Source: Spirochaetota bacterium
GTDB lineage: Bacteria > Spirochaetota > Spirochaetia > Treponematales > Rectinemataceae
DNA length: 64,000 nucleotides
Direction of reading: 5' to 3'
NCBI GenBank assembly: GCA_029265615.1
Contig: JAJUIB010000004.1
Location: forward strand, 62,001 to 126,000
Shown here: positions 52,263-60,719 of the stretch, in pieces
Position numbering within the stretch: the first letter of the stretch is position 1
How the letters are laid out: each line of letters begins with the position of its first letter
Notes under the pieces: model-generated
What the model was told of the DNA's origin: nothing
The model's input: only the letters and a program-made list of their open reading frames with translations
The model's database searches: none
Made by a program: the position numbers and the translations under genes

Positions 52263-53606
52263 ATGGCAGCGCTAACGAGCGAACAGAAAACCGAAGCCGC
52301 CGAGGTCAAAAAGGAAAGGGTCGACAAGGTCGACTTCAAGATGGTCACCTTTTCTCTCGCGGGCAAGGAATACGGTATCGACATCATGAGCGTGAAGGAG
52401 ATCGCCAAGGCGGGTCGCTTCACCTATGTGCCGAACGCTGCCCCCTTTGTCCGGGGCGTGTACAACCTCCGCGGCGAGATCATCTCGGTCATCGATCTGC
52501 GCACCTTTTTTCATCTGCCCGCCGAGCGCAAGGATGACGAGGCGCTCGAGAGTCTCCTCATCCTGCGAGTGGGGGATCACGTCTTCGGCGTCATCGTTGA
52601 CCTCATCGACAAGGTCGTCGGCATCTCGAGCGCCGCGATTCAGCCTCCTCATCCGATATTCGGTGACATCAACGTTAAATACATCAAAGGCATCGTGGAA
52701 AACGGCGGCAAGCTCTACATCATTCTCGATGTTGAGCGCATTTTCGCTCCCGAGCGCGAGGAGGAGCGCGCTGCCGAGGAGGCCGCCCCGGCCGATATGG
52801 CAGCGCCGCGCGCCCCCGTGGCGGCGCCCGCCTCTTCGTCGCTTGCCACCGCCGAGGCGGCCTCTGGCGGGGCCATCGACGTGGCCGCCGATTTCATTCG
52901 CGAGACGCTTGGCGCCCTGCGCGGCTTCCATGTGACCGGTCTCAACGAGGAGTGGTTCCGTGCGCGCTACGAGGTCTGGAAGGGCGAGCGAAAAGGCGGC
53001 GATGTGCAGCTCCGCGAGCTTGCCGATGCCGAGGCCTTTCTCGAGGGCTTTCTGTCGCCTTGCTCGGGGCGGCTTTGGGATGAGGACTACGCCGACGCTT
53101 TTATCGCGGCGCTTCCCGAAATCACGACGAAGAACATCAACGTCTGGAACCCCGGCTGCGGAAAAGGCTACGAGAGCTGGTCGCTCGCCTGCGCGCTTAA
53201 GCGGCGCTACGCGGATGCGCGCGTGAAGGTGTGGGCGAACGATTCCGACCTCCTTGCGATCTCCATGGCGCCCAACATGATCTTCCCCGAAAATGGCGTT
53301 CCCGCCTGGATGGAAGGCTTTATGACCAAGGGGCGGAACGGGCTCAGCTTCTCCCAGGTTATCCGCGATTCGGTGTTTTTCGAGTTCCACGATGTGCTCA
53401 ATTCGAGCCCCCTCCCGCCCCTCGACGTGGTGGTTGCGCGGGATCTTCTCTCCTTCCTCGCGCCGACGGACCAGGTGCGTCTGTTGGGCGATTTTGCCGA
53501 AAAGCTTAAGCCTGCGGGCATCCTCGTCCTTGGCGCGAACGAGCGTCCGGGCAAGGGCTGGTCCGCGGTGTCATCGGGGGCCGTGACGGCCTACCGCAAG
53601 GAATAG
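52263..53606 (+). CDS. cheW: CheW fused to a CheR-like methyltransferase domain
   Basis: 447 residues from ATG 52263. Residues about 20-170 are CheW: VTFSLAGKEYGIDIMSVKEI, APFVRGVYNLRGEIISVIDL and IKGIVENGGKLYIILDVERI. An Ala/Glu linker leads to a C-terminal domain with a CheR-type Rossmann fold, NVWNPGCGKGYESWSLACAL and VWANDSDLLAI. The CheR arginine motif normally FFR-x4-F reads GRLWDEDYADAF, and the usual FCRNV strand reads VARDLLSFL. Methyltransferase activity is therefore doubtful. Known role of CheW: receptor-to-CheA scaffold. Treponemes are reported to have such fusions in their arrays, stated from memory. Confidence 0.9.
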   Translation: MAALTSEQKTEAAEVKKERVDKVDFKMVTFSLAGKEYGIDIMSVKEIAKAGRFTYVPNAAPFVRGVYNLRGEIISVIDLRTFFHLPAERKDDEALESLLILRVGDHVFGVIVDLIDKVVGISSAAIQPPHPIFGDINVKYIKGIVENGGKLYIILDVERIFAPEREEERAAEEAAPADMAAPRAPVAAPASSSLATAEAASGGAIDVAADFIRETLGALRGFHVTGLNEEWFRARYEVWKGERKGGDVQLRELADAEAFLEGFLSPCSGRLWDEDYADAFIAALPEITTKNINVWNPGCGKGYESWSLACALKRRYADARVKVWANDSDLLAISMAPNMIFPENGVPAWMEGFMTKGRNGLSFSQVIRDSVFFEFHDVLNSSPLPPLDVVVARDLLSFLAPTDQVRLLGDFAEKLKPAGILVLGANERPGKGWSAVSSGAVTAYRKE

Positions 53607-53641
53607 CGGGCCCGCGAGGCTCGGGGATCGAGGAGTGCGCC

Positions 53642-54106
53642 ATGAGAGTCGAGTACATTAACCCCTTTGTTGAGGCTGCCTTCAACGTCCTTCGCGAAGT
53701 CCTTCAGTCGGATGTGCGCCGCGGCGAGCTGTACCTCAAGTCCACTTCGATGCCGGTCATGGGCGTCGCGGCGATCGTCGGTCTTGCGGGCGACGTCGAG
53801 GGGCGCGTGCTGTTCGATATGGACAAGCCGACGGCGCTTAAGATCGCAAGTTCGATGAACGGCGAGGAGCTCTCCGTGATGGACGACCTCGTGAAGGCGA
53901 CCATCACCGAACTCGCCAATATGATTACCGCCCAGGCGGTGACCAAGCTCCACGACCTCGGTTTTCGCTTTGACCTTACGCCGCCTGCGATTTTTACCGG
54001 CGAAAACATGGAAGTTTCCGACGCCGATGTGGAGGCGCTTATCGTGCCCATGGAGACCGTTCAGGGTAAGATAGAGATCAATGTCGCCATTCGGGAGCGC
54101 GCATAG
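53642..54106 (+). CDS. cheX: CheY-P phosphatase CheX
   Basis: 154 residues. VEYINPFVEAAFNVLREVLQ opens the protein, SMNGEELSVMDDLVKATITE holds the CheX/CheC-type Glu (with Asn in ANMITAQAVTKL) that lines the phosphatase site, and LTPPAIFTGENMEVSDADVE follows. Known role: dephosphorylates CheY-P in spirochaetes, terminating the signal. In the usual treponeme order a cheY gene follows, but here a short hairpin (GGCCGC, 54134-54150) and tRNA-Val come next. The CheY partner must be encoded elsewhere. Confidence 0.93.
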   Translation: MRVEYINPFVEAAFNVLREVLQSDVRRGELYLKSTSMPVMGVAAIVGLAGDVEGRVLFDMDKPTALKIASSMNGEELSVMDDLVKATITELANMITAQAVTKLHDLGFRFDLTPPAIFTGENMEVSDADVEALIVPMETVQGKIEINVAIRERA

Positions 54107-54150
54107 CGCGCGGATGAGAAGAATAACGCAAAGGGCCGCGTAAAGCGGCC

Positions 54151-54180
54151 TTGACATGCACGGAGAGTCTTTGCTATAAG
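54151..54180 (+). promoter_or_regulatory. Promoter of tRNA-Val
   Basis: A perfect TTGACA (54151-54156) and TATAAG (54175-54180) are 18 bp apart (17 if CTATAA is used). It is preceded directly by a GC-rich hairpin that may end the chemotaxis transcript. The tRNA starts 83 bases after the -10, so a leader is processed off. Confidence 0.7.
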
Positions 54181-54263
54181 TATGTCCACGCGCAGGGGGT
54201 GCTGCCTTGCGCGTCCTGCGGGTTTTAGCTCGCGCTCGGGTTTTTGCCCGTGGTAAGGGAAGG

Positions 54264-54337
54264 GGGCGGTTAGCTCAGTTGGCTAGAGCATCAGTATGAC
54301 ACGCTGAGGGTCGCAGGTTCGACTCCTGCACCGCCCA
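54264..54337 (+). tRNA. tRNA-Val (anticodon GAC)
   Basis: 74 nt. The acceptor GGGCGGT pairs with ACCGCCC, and the D arm is GCTC/GAGC. The anticodon stem-loop is TCAGT-ATGACAC-GCTGA with anticodon GAC, and the T arm is GCAGG-TTCGACT-CCTGC. The discriminator is A, and CCA is not encoded. Confidence 0.96.
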
Positions 54338-54338
54338 C

Positions 54339-54372
54339 AAGAAACACCCATCCGAAAGGATGGGTGTTTCTT
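54339..54372 (+). terminator. Rho-independent terminator after tRNA-Val
   Basis: A perfect 15-bp stem AAGAAACACCCATCC (54339-54353) and 54358-54372 with a GAAA tetraloop ends in a T-rich tail (TTTCTTTCT). Confidence 0.9.
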
Positions 54373-54431
54373 TCTAAACGATATGGTGCCGCCCATCTAT
54401 CCTATGCGGCGCCGGCCCTGGAACGTAAGGC

Positions 54432-56732
54432 TTAGGGGATGACAAGCCCCGCGTTTCTTATCTCCGCGAAGGTGGGACCTGCGGGATCGAGGCGCGCCTT
54501 CGCGATAAACTCGCCGATCGCTTCGCCCTCCGGGCCGCTTGCCGCTTCGATGGCTGCATGGAGGCTGCGGGCTTCTTCCGTCCGTAGCGTGCGGCGTACA
54601 AGCTCGCCGCGGTAGGCCCACCGCAATTCCGCATGCTCCCCGCGAACGTCGATGCGGGGGCGGCCTGCGATCCAGTAGGCCCGTGCCGCCTCCGCGCGCG
54701 GGGGACGGCGGCGCGCCGCGTCGAGTTCGGATTCGGCTTTGGCAATGAGGCTTTCGATGAGCCCCTGCGCCACGGATGAAGGGGGCATGCCGAGCGATCG
54801 GGCGGCTGGGCGCTCAAGGCTTTTGCCTTCGAGCCAGCGCGTGAGTAGTGCTTCGAGTGGCCCTGAAAAGGCGTCAAAGACCGATTCCCCTGCGAACTCA
54901 AGGTCATTCGTCGCAAAACTGCCGCCGCGGTCGATCGGCCTGAGCATGGGGCGCTTACCCGCGCGCCATTCGGCCATGAGTCGCGAGCGGCGGGTGAGGA
55001 CAAAACGATGCCAAAACGCCGAATCGATGAGGCCCGCCGTGACAAGCTGGCGCAGCGTTTCGGCGGAATCGACGATGTCTCTGGCACTTTGGCCGGGAAA
55101 GCCGTAGATGAGGTAGGCATGGACGAGGAGGCCGTGCCGCTTCATCGCGACAAGGCGCGTGACAAGGCCGGCAAGATCGAAGCCCTTGCCCGTGAGCGCA
55201 AGTCCCCACTCCGTCGCGATTTCAATGCCCCCCGATACGGCGACGAGTCCCGCCGCCGCAAGGTACTCGCAACGATCTTCCGTCCAGGATGCGTCGAATC
55301 GCGCGTTGCCCCAGAAGGAAAAGGGCCGCTCGCCCCTCAGGGAGCGTTCGCGGTTGGCGCGAGCGAATGCGAGGAGGGTCCTCATCGGCATTGCTTCGTC
55401 GACAAAGTGGATGCCATAGAGGCCGAGCCTGCGGCTCGCCGTATCGGCCGCGCGGGCAAGCGCTTGTACGTCTACGGGGCAATATCGTGCCACATAGTCG
55501 AGTTCGACGTCGCAGAATGAGCACTTTTTCCAGTAGCAGCCGTGAGCAAGGTGGTATTTGAGCCAGGGGGATTCCGACCACAGGCGGTGCATCGGGTTTG
55601 TCGAATCGAGCACGCGGAGGTAGCGGCCTGATTCGACTTCGCAATAGTCGGGGAAACAGGAGCTGAGCGCCTCGGTTTCGAGATCGGTAAAGCGCCTAAG
55701 ATCGGCTTCGCCGATCGTGCGTGACAGAATGCATGGTTTGTCCGGGCCTTCCGGGAAGCCCACCGCGACGACGCTTCCTGATTCGCGGAGCATGGTGCGA
55801 TAGAGGGGCGCCGCGTCGCCCCGCGGCGCCGTCTGCGGCTTAGGTGGCGGCGCTTCTTCGAGCCCCTCCGCCTCGAGGATCGAGGCGAGGCTTCCATAAC
55901 CCGCATCGAAGGAGAGATAGTCGCAGAATTCGAAAAGGCGGGCGTCGACGAGGCTGCGAAGTTCGGTGGAAACGTAACCGCCGCCGAAGATGACGCGGAG
56001 TTCCGGGCCGAAAGCGGCGCGTGCAGCCTGCGCGGCGGCAAGGGCGCCAAGCAGGCAGCCCGGGAAGGGGATTGTGATGAGGAGCACCTGAGGGGCGCTG
56101 CCCCAGGCCGCTTCGAGCGCGGGGAGGCGCTCATCAAGATAGGGGCGATAGAATGCGGTGATGAGATACGAATTGCGGAGCCCTGAGAGCACCGTATCGA
56201 ACGAAGCATGACTCTGGGCAAGGCGTTCGCCGTAACGCACGGTGCCGAATTCGGGGTCGAGGGTGAAGCGGATGAAGTCGGCGAGATCCTCGAGGATGGC
56301 CGTGGCAAGCCCGCGCGCCTCGTCGGGGCCGGGGCGGCCGTCCCGCACTTCGAGATAGGCTGTCGCGCGCAAACCGCGGGGGAGCTCGGCCGCACTCGAA
56401 AGGCGGTGCGCGAAGGCGGGATCGCCGCCTGAAAGAAAGTCGACGAGTCCCTCGATCCACGCATAGTAGAAAGGCTCATAGGAGAAATAGCGCTCGATCT
56501 CGGCGGCTTCACTTTTTCGCAGGTGAGGGGCCTTTGATGCAAGTCGCACTCGTGCGTCGTCGAAAAGGCGCATAAGCCCCGCCCGCGAAAAGACTCGGCG
56601 GTAGAGCTCGATTGAGTGGTCGAGCGCCCGCGTGTCGTGGCCGCGCCCGCGGAGAAACGCCGCAAGGTAGTGGATGGCGGGGTAGGGGGCGTTGAGCTGG
56701 ACGAATGGCGGCTGAATGAGAAGGGCGCGCAT
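54432..56732 (-). CDS. B12-binding-domain-type radical SAM protein
   Basis: 766 residues from ATG 56732; an upstream TTG at 56756 is possible. The N-terminal region (ALLIQPPFVQLNAPYPAIHY, LAAFLRGRGHDTRALD) and QVLLITIPFPGCLLGALAAA have the look of a B12-binding Rossmann domain. The radical SAM cluster motif, near residue 405, is CYWKKCSFC, a CX4CX2C spacing instead of the standard CX3CX2C. Later motifs include AAAGLVAVSGGIEIATEWGL and LLVHAYLIYGFPGQSARDIV. The substrate is unknown. A short GC hairpin (GGGGGG...CCCCCC) just upstream could affect translation. Confidence 0.85.
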   Translation of the reverse strand: MRALLIQPPFVQLNAPYPAIHYLAAFLRGRGHDTRALDHSIELYRRVFSRAGLMRLFDDARVRLASKAPHLRKSEAAEIERYFSYEPFYYAWIEGLVDFLSGGDPAFAHRLSSAAELPRGLRATAYLEVRDGRPGPDEARGLATAILEDLADFIRFTLDPEFGTVRYGERLAQSHASFDTVLSGLRNSYLITAFYRPYLDERLPALEAAWGSAPQVLLITIPFPGCLLGALAAAQAARAAFGPELRVIFGGGYVSTELRSLVDARLFEFCDYLSFDAGYGSLASILEAEGLEEAPPPKPQTAPRGDAAPLYRTMLRESGSVVAVGFPEGPDKPCILSRTIGEADLRRFTDLETEALSSCFPDYCEVESGRYLRVLDSTNPMHRLWSESPWLKYHLAHGCYWKKCSFCDVELDYVARYCPVDVQALARAADTASRRLGLYGIHFVDEAMPMRTLLAFARANRERSLRGERPFSFWGNARFDASWTEDRCEYLAAAGLVAVSGGIEIATEWGLALTGKGFDLAGLVTRLVAMKRHGLLVHAYLIYGFPGQSARDIVDSAETLRQLVTAGLIDSAFWHRFVLTRRSRLMAEWRAGKRPMLRPIDRGGSFATNDLEFAGESVFDAFSGPLEALLTRWLEGKSLERPAARSLGMPPSSVAQGLIESLIAKAESELDAARRRPPRAEAARAYWIAGRPRIDVRGEHAELRWAYRGELVRRTLRTEEARSLHAAIEAASGPEGEAIGEFIAKARLDPAGPTFAEIRNAGLVIP

Positions 56733-56783
56733 GGGGGGAGTATAGCCCCCCCGCAAGACGGGCGGAAAGCCTCGTTTCGCCTC

Positions 56784-56812
56784 TTGACTGTTTTGCGGGC
56801 TTCCAGTATAAA
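56784..56812 (+). promoter_or_regulatory. Promoter of tRNA-Phe
   Basis: TTGACT (56784-56789) and TATAAA (56807-56812) have an ideal 17-bp spacer, and the tRNA starts 15 bases later. Confidence 0.85.
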
Positions 56813-56826
56813 ACTCTACGTCGCAT

Positions 56827-56899
56827 GCCGCTGTAGCTCAGTTGGTAGAGCAGTGGACTGAAAATCCACGTGTCGTCAGTTCAATTCTGACCGGTGGCA
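56827..56899 (+). tRNA. tRNA-Phe (anticodon GAA)
   Basis: 73 nt. The acceptor GCCGCTG pairs with CGGTGGC including G-U pairs, and the D arm is GCTC/GAGC. The anticodon stem-loop is GTGGA-CTGAAAA-TCCAC with anticodon GAA, and the T arm is GTCAG-TTCAATT-CTGAC. The discriminator is A, and CCA is not encoded. Confidence 0.96.
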
Positions 56900-56906
56900 G
56901 GCTGTG

Positions 56907-56940
56907 AAGCCGATCCCTTTTCGGGATCGGCTTTCTTTTT
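56907..56940 (+). terminator. Rho-independent terminator after tRNA-Phe
   Basis: AAGCCGATCCC (56907-56917) and its complement at 56923-56933 with loop TTTTC are followed by TTCTTTTT. Confidence 0.9.
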
Positions 56941-57017
56941 ATGCGCGATCCGTTAGAATCGATCGCGCAGGCCCGTCGGCATCGGCGTGAATGGACCTGC
57001 ATTCGAGGAGGCCTTCG

Positions 57018-57410
57018 GTGACTGTCGAACTTTTCGCGCTCTGCGATTTTGCCCAGGAGGAAGGTGGCAAGCTGACCGTTCTCGGGCTCTTCGACACGCT
57101 CTGCGCGCGCGAATTCCCGGCGGTCCATCCCCTTTTTTGCGTCGCGGCGCGGCTACGCTTCCCCGTCTACGAACTTGGGCGTCACGCGGTTCGCTTTTCC
57201 ATCGAGAATGCCGAGGGGCAGGAACTCATCCCGGCTTTCGAGGGGGGCATCGCGGTCGAAGGCATCGGCATCGACTCGGCGAGTTCGAATATCGCGCTCA
57301 GGCTGTCCAATGTGCCGCTCCCCGGCGAGGGAATATGGCGCGCGAGTCTTTCTGTTGACGGTACCGAGGTTGCACAGGCGCCGCTCTACATCCGCATCCA
57401 GCGCTCCTAG
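57018..57410 (+). CDS. DUF6941-like small protein
   Basis: 130 residues from GTG 57018, supported by GAGGAGG 6 bases upstream; the in-frame ATG at 56991 lacks such a site. The sequence VELFALCDFAQEEGGKLTVL, then GLFDTLCAREFPAVHPLFCV, matches the pattern of the family I know as DUF6941. These are small beta proteins with no known activity, and the name is from memory. No signal peptide or membrane span is present. It stands between tRNA-Phe and galE. Confidence 0.78.
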   Translation: MTVELFALCDFAQEEGGKLTVLGLFDTLCAREFPAVHPLFCVAARLRFPVYELGRHAVRFSIENAEGQELIPAFEGGIAVEGIGIDSASSNIALRLSNVPLPGEGIWRASLSVDGTEVAQAPLYIRIQRS

Positions 57411-57533
57411 GGCCGCTGCGCGGCGGTTTTACGGCGCGGGTGGCGCGACAGCGCGGCGCATTCGCGCTATACTGGGCCTTCCACGGGTTCGCCCCTCGCG
57501 CGGCGAAAGACCCGGCAAAGGAAGGAGTCCAGC

Positions 57534-58511
57534 ATGAAAATCCTTGTCATCGGCGGCGCGGGCTACATCGGGAGCCATGTCACGCGCGAATTCCTCGACG
57601 CGGGTCACGCCGTCACCGTTTTTGACAACCTCTCTTCCGGTGTCCGCGAGAACCTCTTCCCCGAGGCGGAGTTCGTACACGGTGATATCCTCGATTATCC
57701 CAGCCTGCTGCGCGCAATGCGCGGAGGCTTTGACGCCCTCATCCATCTTGCCGCCTTCAAGGCCGCGGGCGAATCGATGCTCAAGCCCGAAAAATACTCG
57801 CTCAACAACCTTTCGGGCACGGTCAACATTCTCAATGCCGCGCTTGAAGCCGGTGTTATGAAGCTTGTGTTCTCCTCGTCCGCCGCGACCTACGGTGAGC
57901 CGCAGTACCTGCCCATCGACGAAAAGCATCCGACTGTGCCTGAGAATTACTATGGCTTCACCAAGCTCGAGATCGAGCGCATTCTCTCCTGGTACGACAA
58001 GCTCAAGGGGCTCCGCTTTGCCGCGCTTCGCTATTTCAATGCCGCCGGTTACGACGTTGCGGGCCGCATCCAGGGGCTTGAGCGCAATCCCGCGAACCTC
58101 ATCCCCGTCGTGATGGAGGCCGCCTGCGGCATTCGGCCCGAGGTGCAGGTTTTCGGGAACGACTATCCGACGAAGGATGGGACGGGTGTGCGCGATTATG
58201 TCCACGTGAGCGACCTTGCGCGCGGCCATGTCGCCGCGCTCGAGTGGATCGAACGGCACGACGCGAGCCTCGTCGTCAACCTCGGTTCCGAGGAAGGGCT
58301 TTCGGTGCTCGAAATCATCGAGGCGGCGCGGCGGGTGACCGGTCGGACGATTCCGGCCAAAATCGTCGGCAGGCGACCGGGCGACCCTGCCAAGCTGGTC
58401 GCTTCCTCGGCTCTCGCGAAGGCGACGCTCGGCTGGGAGGCCCGGTATTCGGACGTGGAAACGCTCGTGCGCACGAGTTGGGAAGCCTACCGCCGCGCGG
58501 GAAAGGCCTAA
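57534..58511 (+). CDS. galE: UDP-glucose 4-epimerase
   Basis: 325 residues with AAGGAAGGAG upstream. The Rossmann NAD motif is GGAGYIGSH near the N-terminus, followed by FDNLSSGVRENLF, SSSAATYGEPQYLPIDEKHP, and the catalytic YYGFTKLE (YxxxK). ALRYFNAAGYDVAGRIQGLE and GTGVRDYVHVSDLARGHVAA are classical GalE segments. Known role: UDP-glucose/UDP-galactose interconversion for surface glycans. The short extended-SDR form is complete. Confidence 0.94.
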   Translation: MKILVIGGAGYIGSHVTREFLDAGHAVTVFDNLSSGVRENLFPEAEFVHGDILDYPSLLRAMRGGFDALIHLAAFKAAGESMLKPEKYSLNNLSGTVNILNAALEAGVMKLVFSSSAATYGEPQYLPIDEKHPTVPENYYGFTKLEIERILSWYDKLKGLRFAALRYFNAAGYDVAGRIQGLERNPANLIPVVMEAACGIRPEVQVFGNDYPTKDGTGVRDYVHVSDLARGHVAALEWIERHDASLVVNLGSEEGLSVLEIIEAARRVTGRTIPAKIVGRRPGDPAKLVASSALAKATLGWEARYSDVETLVRTSWEAYRRAGKA

Positions 58512-58587
58512 GGACGCTATTGATTGGCGCCGGGGGCCAGGCGGCGCCATGAGAGCCCCCACGCGCTGTAAAAAGGAGCAAAAGGAC

Positions 58588-59820
58588 ATGACGAACAAGG
58601 AACGGGCTTTCGCCTACCTCGACGGGGCAACGAGCGGCATCGTCGAACTTGAATCCCTTCTCACCGCGATACCCGCCCTCGCGCCCGAGTCGGGCGGTCA
58701 GGGTGAGCTTGAAAAGGCCGAGGCGCTCGAAGCCTGGCTTGCGCGGCGCGGCATCACGAAAATCGAACGCTTTGATGCGAAGGACCCGCGGGTCGCTTCG
58801 GGCCTGCGGCCGAATATCGTCGCGACCATCCCGGGCGCCCGTGACGATATTGGGCGGGTGTGGATTATGACCCACACCGATGTCGTGCCCGAGGGCGACC
58901 GTGCGATGTGGAAAACCGATCCCTACAAGGTTGAATACCGCGATGGACGCGTCTACGGTCGCGGCGTCGAGGACAATCAGCAGGGCCTTGTCGCCTCGGT
59001 CTTCGCCGCGCTTTCCCTTGTCGAGCAGGGCATCGTCCCTCCGCGTACGGTTAAGCTGCTTTTTGTCGCGGATGAGGAGGTGGGCTCCGAGTTCGGGATC
59101 AAGCACCTCCTTGCGACCACCAAACTTTTCCGCAAAGACGACCTCATTCTCGTCCCCGACGGCGGTTCCGCCGACGGTTCCGAGATCGAGGTCGCCGAAA
59201 AGAACATCGCCTGGATCAAGGTGGTGACCAAGGGCAAGCAGACGCACGCCTCGATGCCCGACCAGGGTGCGAACGCTTTTCTTGCCGCGAGCGATCTTGC
59301 GCTCAGGATCCATGCCCTCGAGCGCGAGGTCTTCACCGCGCGCGATCCATTGTTCCATCCCGACCGTTCGACGATCCACCCGACGAAAAAAGAGCCCAAC
59401 GTGCCGAACATCAACACCATTCCGGGCGATGATGTCTTCTATTTTGACTGCCGCATTCTGCCACAGTACCCCATCGACATGCTCCTTGCGGAGTTCGACA
59501 AGCGCGCGCGTGCGGTAGAGCGGGACTACGGGGTGCAGATATCCTATGAGCTCGTGCAGCGCACCGAGTCCAAGGCGACGAGCCCCGAGGCGCCGATCGT
59601 GAAGTTACTCGCCAAGGCCGTGAAAGAGGTCTATGGCGTCGAAGGGAAGGCCATAGGTATTGGCGGCGGGTCCGTCGCGGCCTATCTCCGGAACGAGGGG
59701 CTTGATGCCGTCGTCTGGTCTAAGATGATGGAAACAGCCCACCAGCCGAACGAGAGCGCGGAGATTGCCAACATCATCGGCGACGCGAAGGTGTTTGCGA
59801 GCGTGATGCTCGAGGAATGA
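58588..59820 (+). CDS. M20-family metallopeptidase
   Basis: 410 residues from ATG 58588 (AAAAGGAG upstream). Zinc motifs are MTHTDVVPEGD, GRGVEDNQQGLVASVFAA and FVADEEVGSEFGIK. A later KQTHASMPDQGANAFLAASD contains the conserved dimerisation-domain His, and GIGGGSVAAYLRNEGLDAVV lies near the C-terminus. Known role: dizinc aminoacylase or dipeptidase, cytoplasmic. The exact substrate is not clear; dipeptides or N-acyl amino acids are most likely. Confidence 0.92.
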   Translation: MTNKERAFAYLDGATSGIVELESLLTAIPALAPESGGQGELEKAEALEAWLARRGITKIERFDAKDPRVASGLRPNIVATIPGARDDIGRVWIMTHTDVVPEGDRAMWKTDPYKVEYRDGRVYGRGVEDNQQGLVASVFAALSLVEQGIVPPRTVKLLFVADEEVGSEFGIKHLLATTKLFRKDDLILVPDGGSADGSEIEVAEKNIAWIKVVTKGKQTHASMPDQGANAFLAASDLALRIHALEREVFTARDPLFHPDRSTIHPTKKEPNVPNINTIPGDDVFYFDCRILPQYPIDMLLAEFDKRARAVERDYGVQISYELVQRTESKATSPEAPIVKLLAKAVKEVYGVEGKAIGIGGGSVAAYLRNEGLDAVVWSKMMETAHQPNESAEIANIIGDAKVFASVMLEE

Positions 59821-59842
59821 GCGGGGGGACGCGGGAGCGCGG

Positions 59843-60718
59843 CTAGCGCTTCCGCGTCTCCTGCGTCGCATCGAGCACGACGAGCACCCGGCCCTGGGCG
59901 ATGAGGGCACGGTTCGCCGCATTGCCGAGGATCTTGAGCGCATCGTCGCGGGCGATGATGAGATCGGTCCGCTCCGTGCCGAAGATCCCGGCGGCGACGA
60001 TCTTGAGCGGCTCGTCGCCGACGCGCGTCTCTGCCGCCCCGTCGAGGGCTTCCGTGTATCCGAGTTCCCCCCAGCGCCTCAGTGCCTCGGGCGAAACTGC
60101 GTTGCGCTCGAGGAGGAGGGTCATCTCTTCGTCGAATATCCGTGGGAACAGGCAGGGGCGGAGCCGTTCTTCCCCCGCTTCGCCGTGGAGGGGGAGCGGC
60201 CCCTTTGCGTAGATGACGATGCCCGTATAAGGCTTGGTCGGGCGGAAGCTCATCGCCGAGGAAAGCGGTGTCGGGCTCGAGTGGCGCACATACAGCCGGG
60301 CCGCCGCGAGGAGCGGTAGCTCGTAGGTGGCGCGGAAGGTCGCAAGATCGCGCGAAAAAACCGCATCGCGTCGCAATGCGGCATCGGCGAGGCTGAGAAG
60401 CTCCTCGATGTCGATGCTGCCGTCTTCGACGGTATCGCCGAGCCTGCGCTGGGAATCCACCGCAAGATCGATGAGCGCGTCTTTGAGGATGCCGGGGAGA
60501 TCGTGCTCGATCATGCGCTCGGCATCGAGCCTTCCAGCCGGGAGCCTGAGTCCCTCCGCGCCGATGTCAAGTTCAATTGTGAGGGTGAGCCGTCGTGCGG
60601 CCCAGTCGGTGGTCGAGGTTATGCGGTAGCGCTCAGGCGCCTTTTGGACCTCCGCGCCTGCGGTGAAAGCGAGCATTGTCAGGGCGAGGGCGAGCCCTTT
60701 ACGTCGGACATAGTTCAT
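59843..60718 (-). CDS. Exported protein of unknown function, last gene of the mltD operon
   Basis: 291 residues with a signal peptide (GLALALTMLAFTAGAE). The body begins RYRITSTTDWAARRLTLTIE and contains STPTPLSSAMSFRP-like polar stretches and a conserved-looking ARLYVRHSSPTPLSSAMSFR. The C-terminus ends in IAQGRVLVVLDATQETRKR. No family is recognised. It starts one base after the mltD stop, so it should serve the same envelope process. Confidence 0.75.
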   Translation of the reverse strand: MNYVRRKGLALALTMLAFTAGAEVQKAPERYRITSTTDWAARRLTLTIELDIGAEGLRLPAGRLDAERMIEHDLPGILKDALIDLAVDSQRRLGDTVEDGSIDIEELLSLADAALRRDAVFSRDLATFRATYELPLLAAARLYVRHSSPTPLSSAMSFRPTKPYTGIVIYAKGPLPLHGEAGEERLRPCLFPRIFDEEMTLLLERNAVSPEALRRWGELGYTEALDGAAETRVGDEPLKIVAAGIFGTERTDLIIARDDALKILGNAANRALIAQGRVLVVLDATQETRKR

Positions 60719-60719
60719 C

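Noticed and set aside
50726-52423. A 565-codon minus-strand frame antisense to cheA
   Set aside because: cheA is unambiguous on the plus strand, and the antisense frame has only composition-driven openness.
56733-56757. GGGGGG/CCCCCC hairpin before the radical SAM gene as a riboswitch
   Set aside because: It is a single short stem with no conserved core. It may influence translation, but there is no support for ligand binding.
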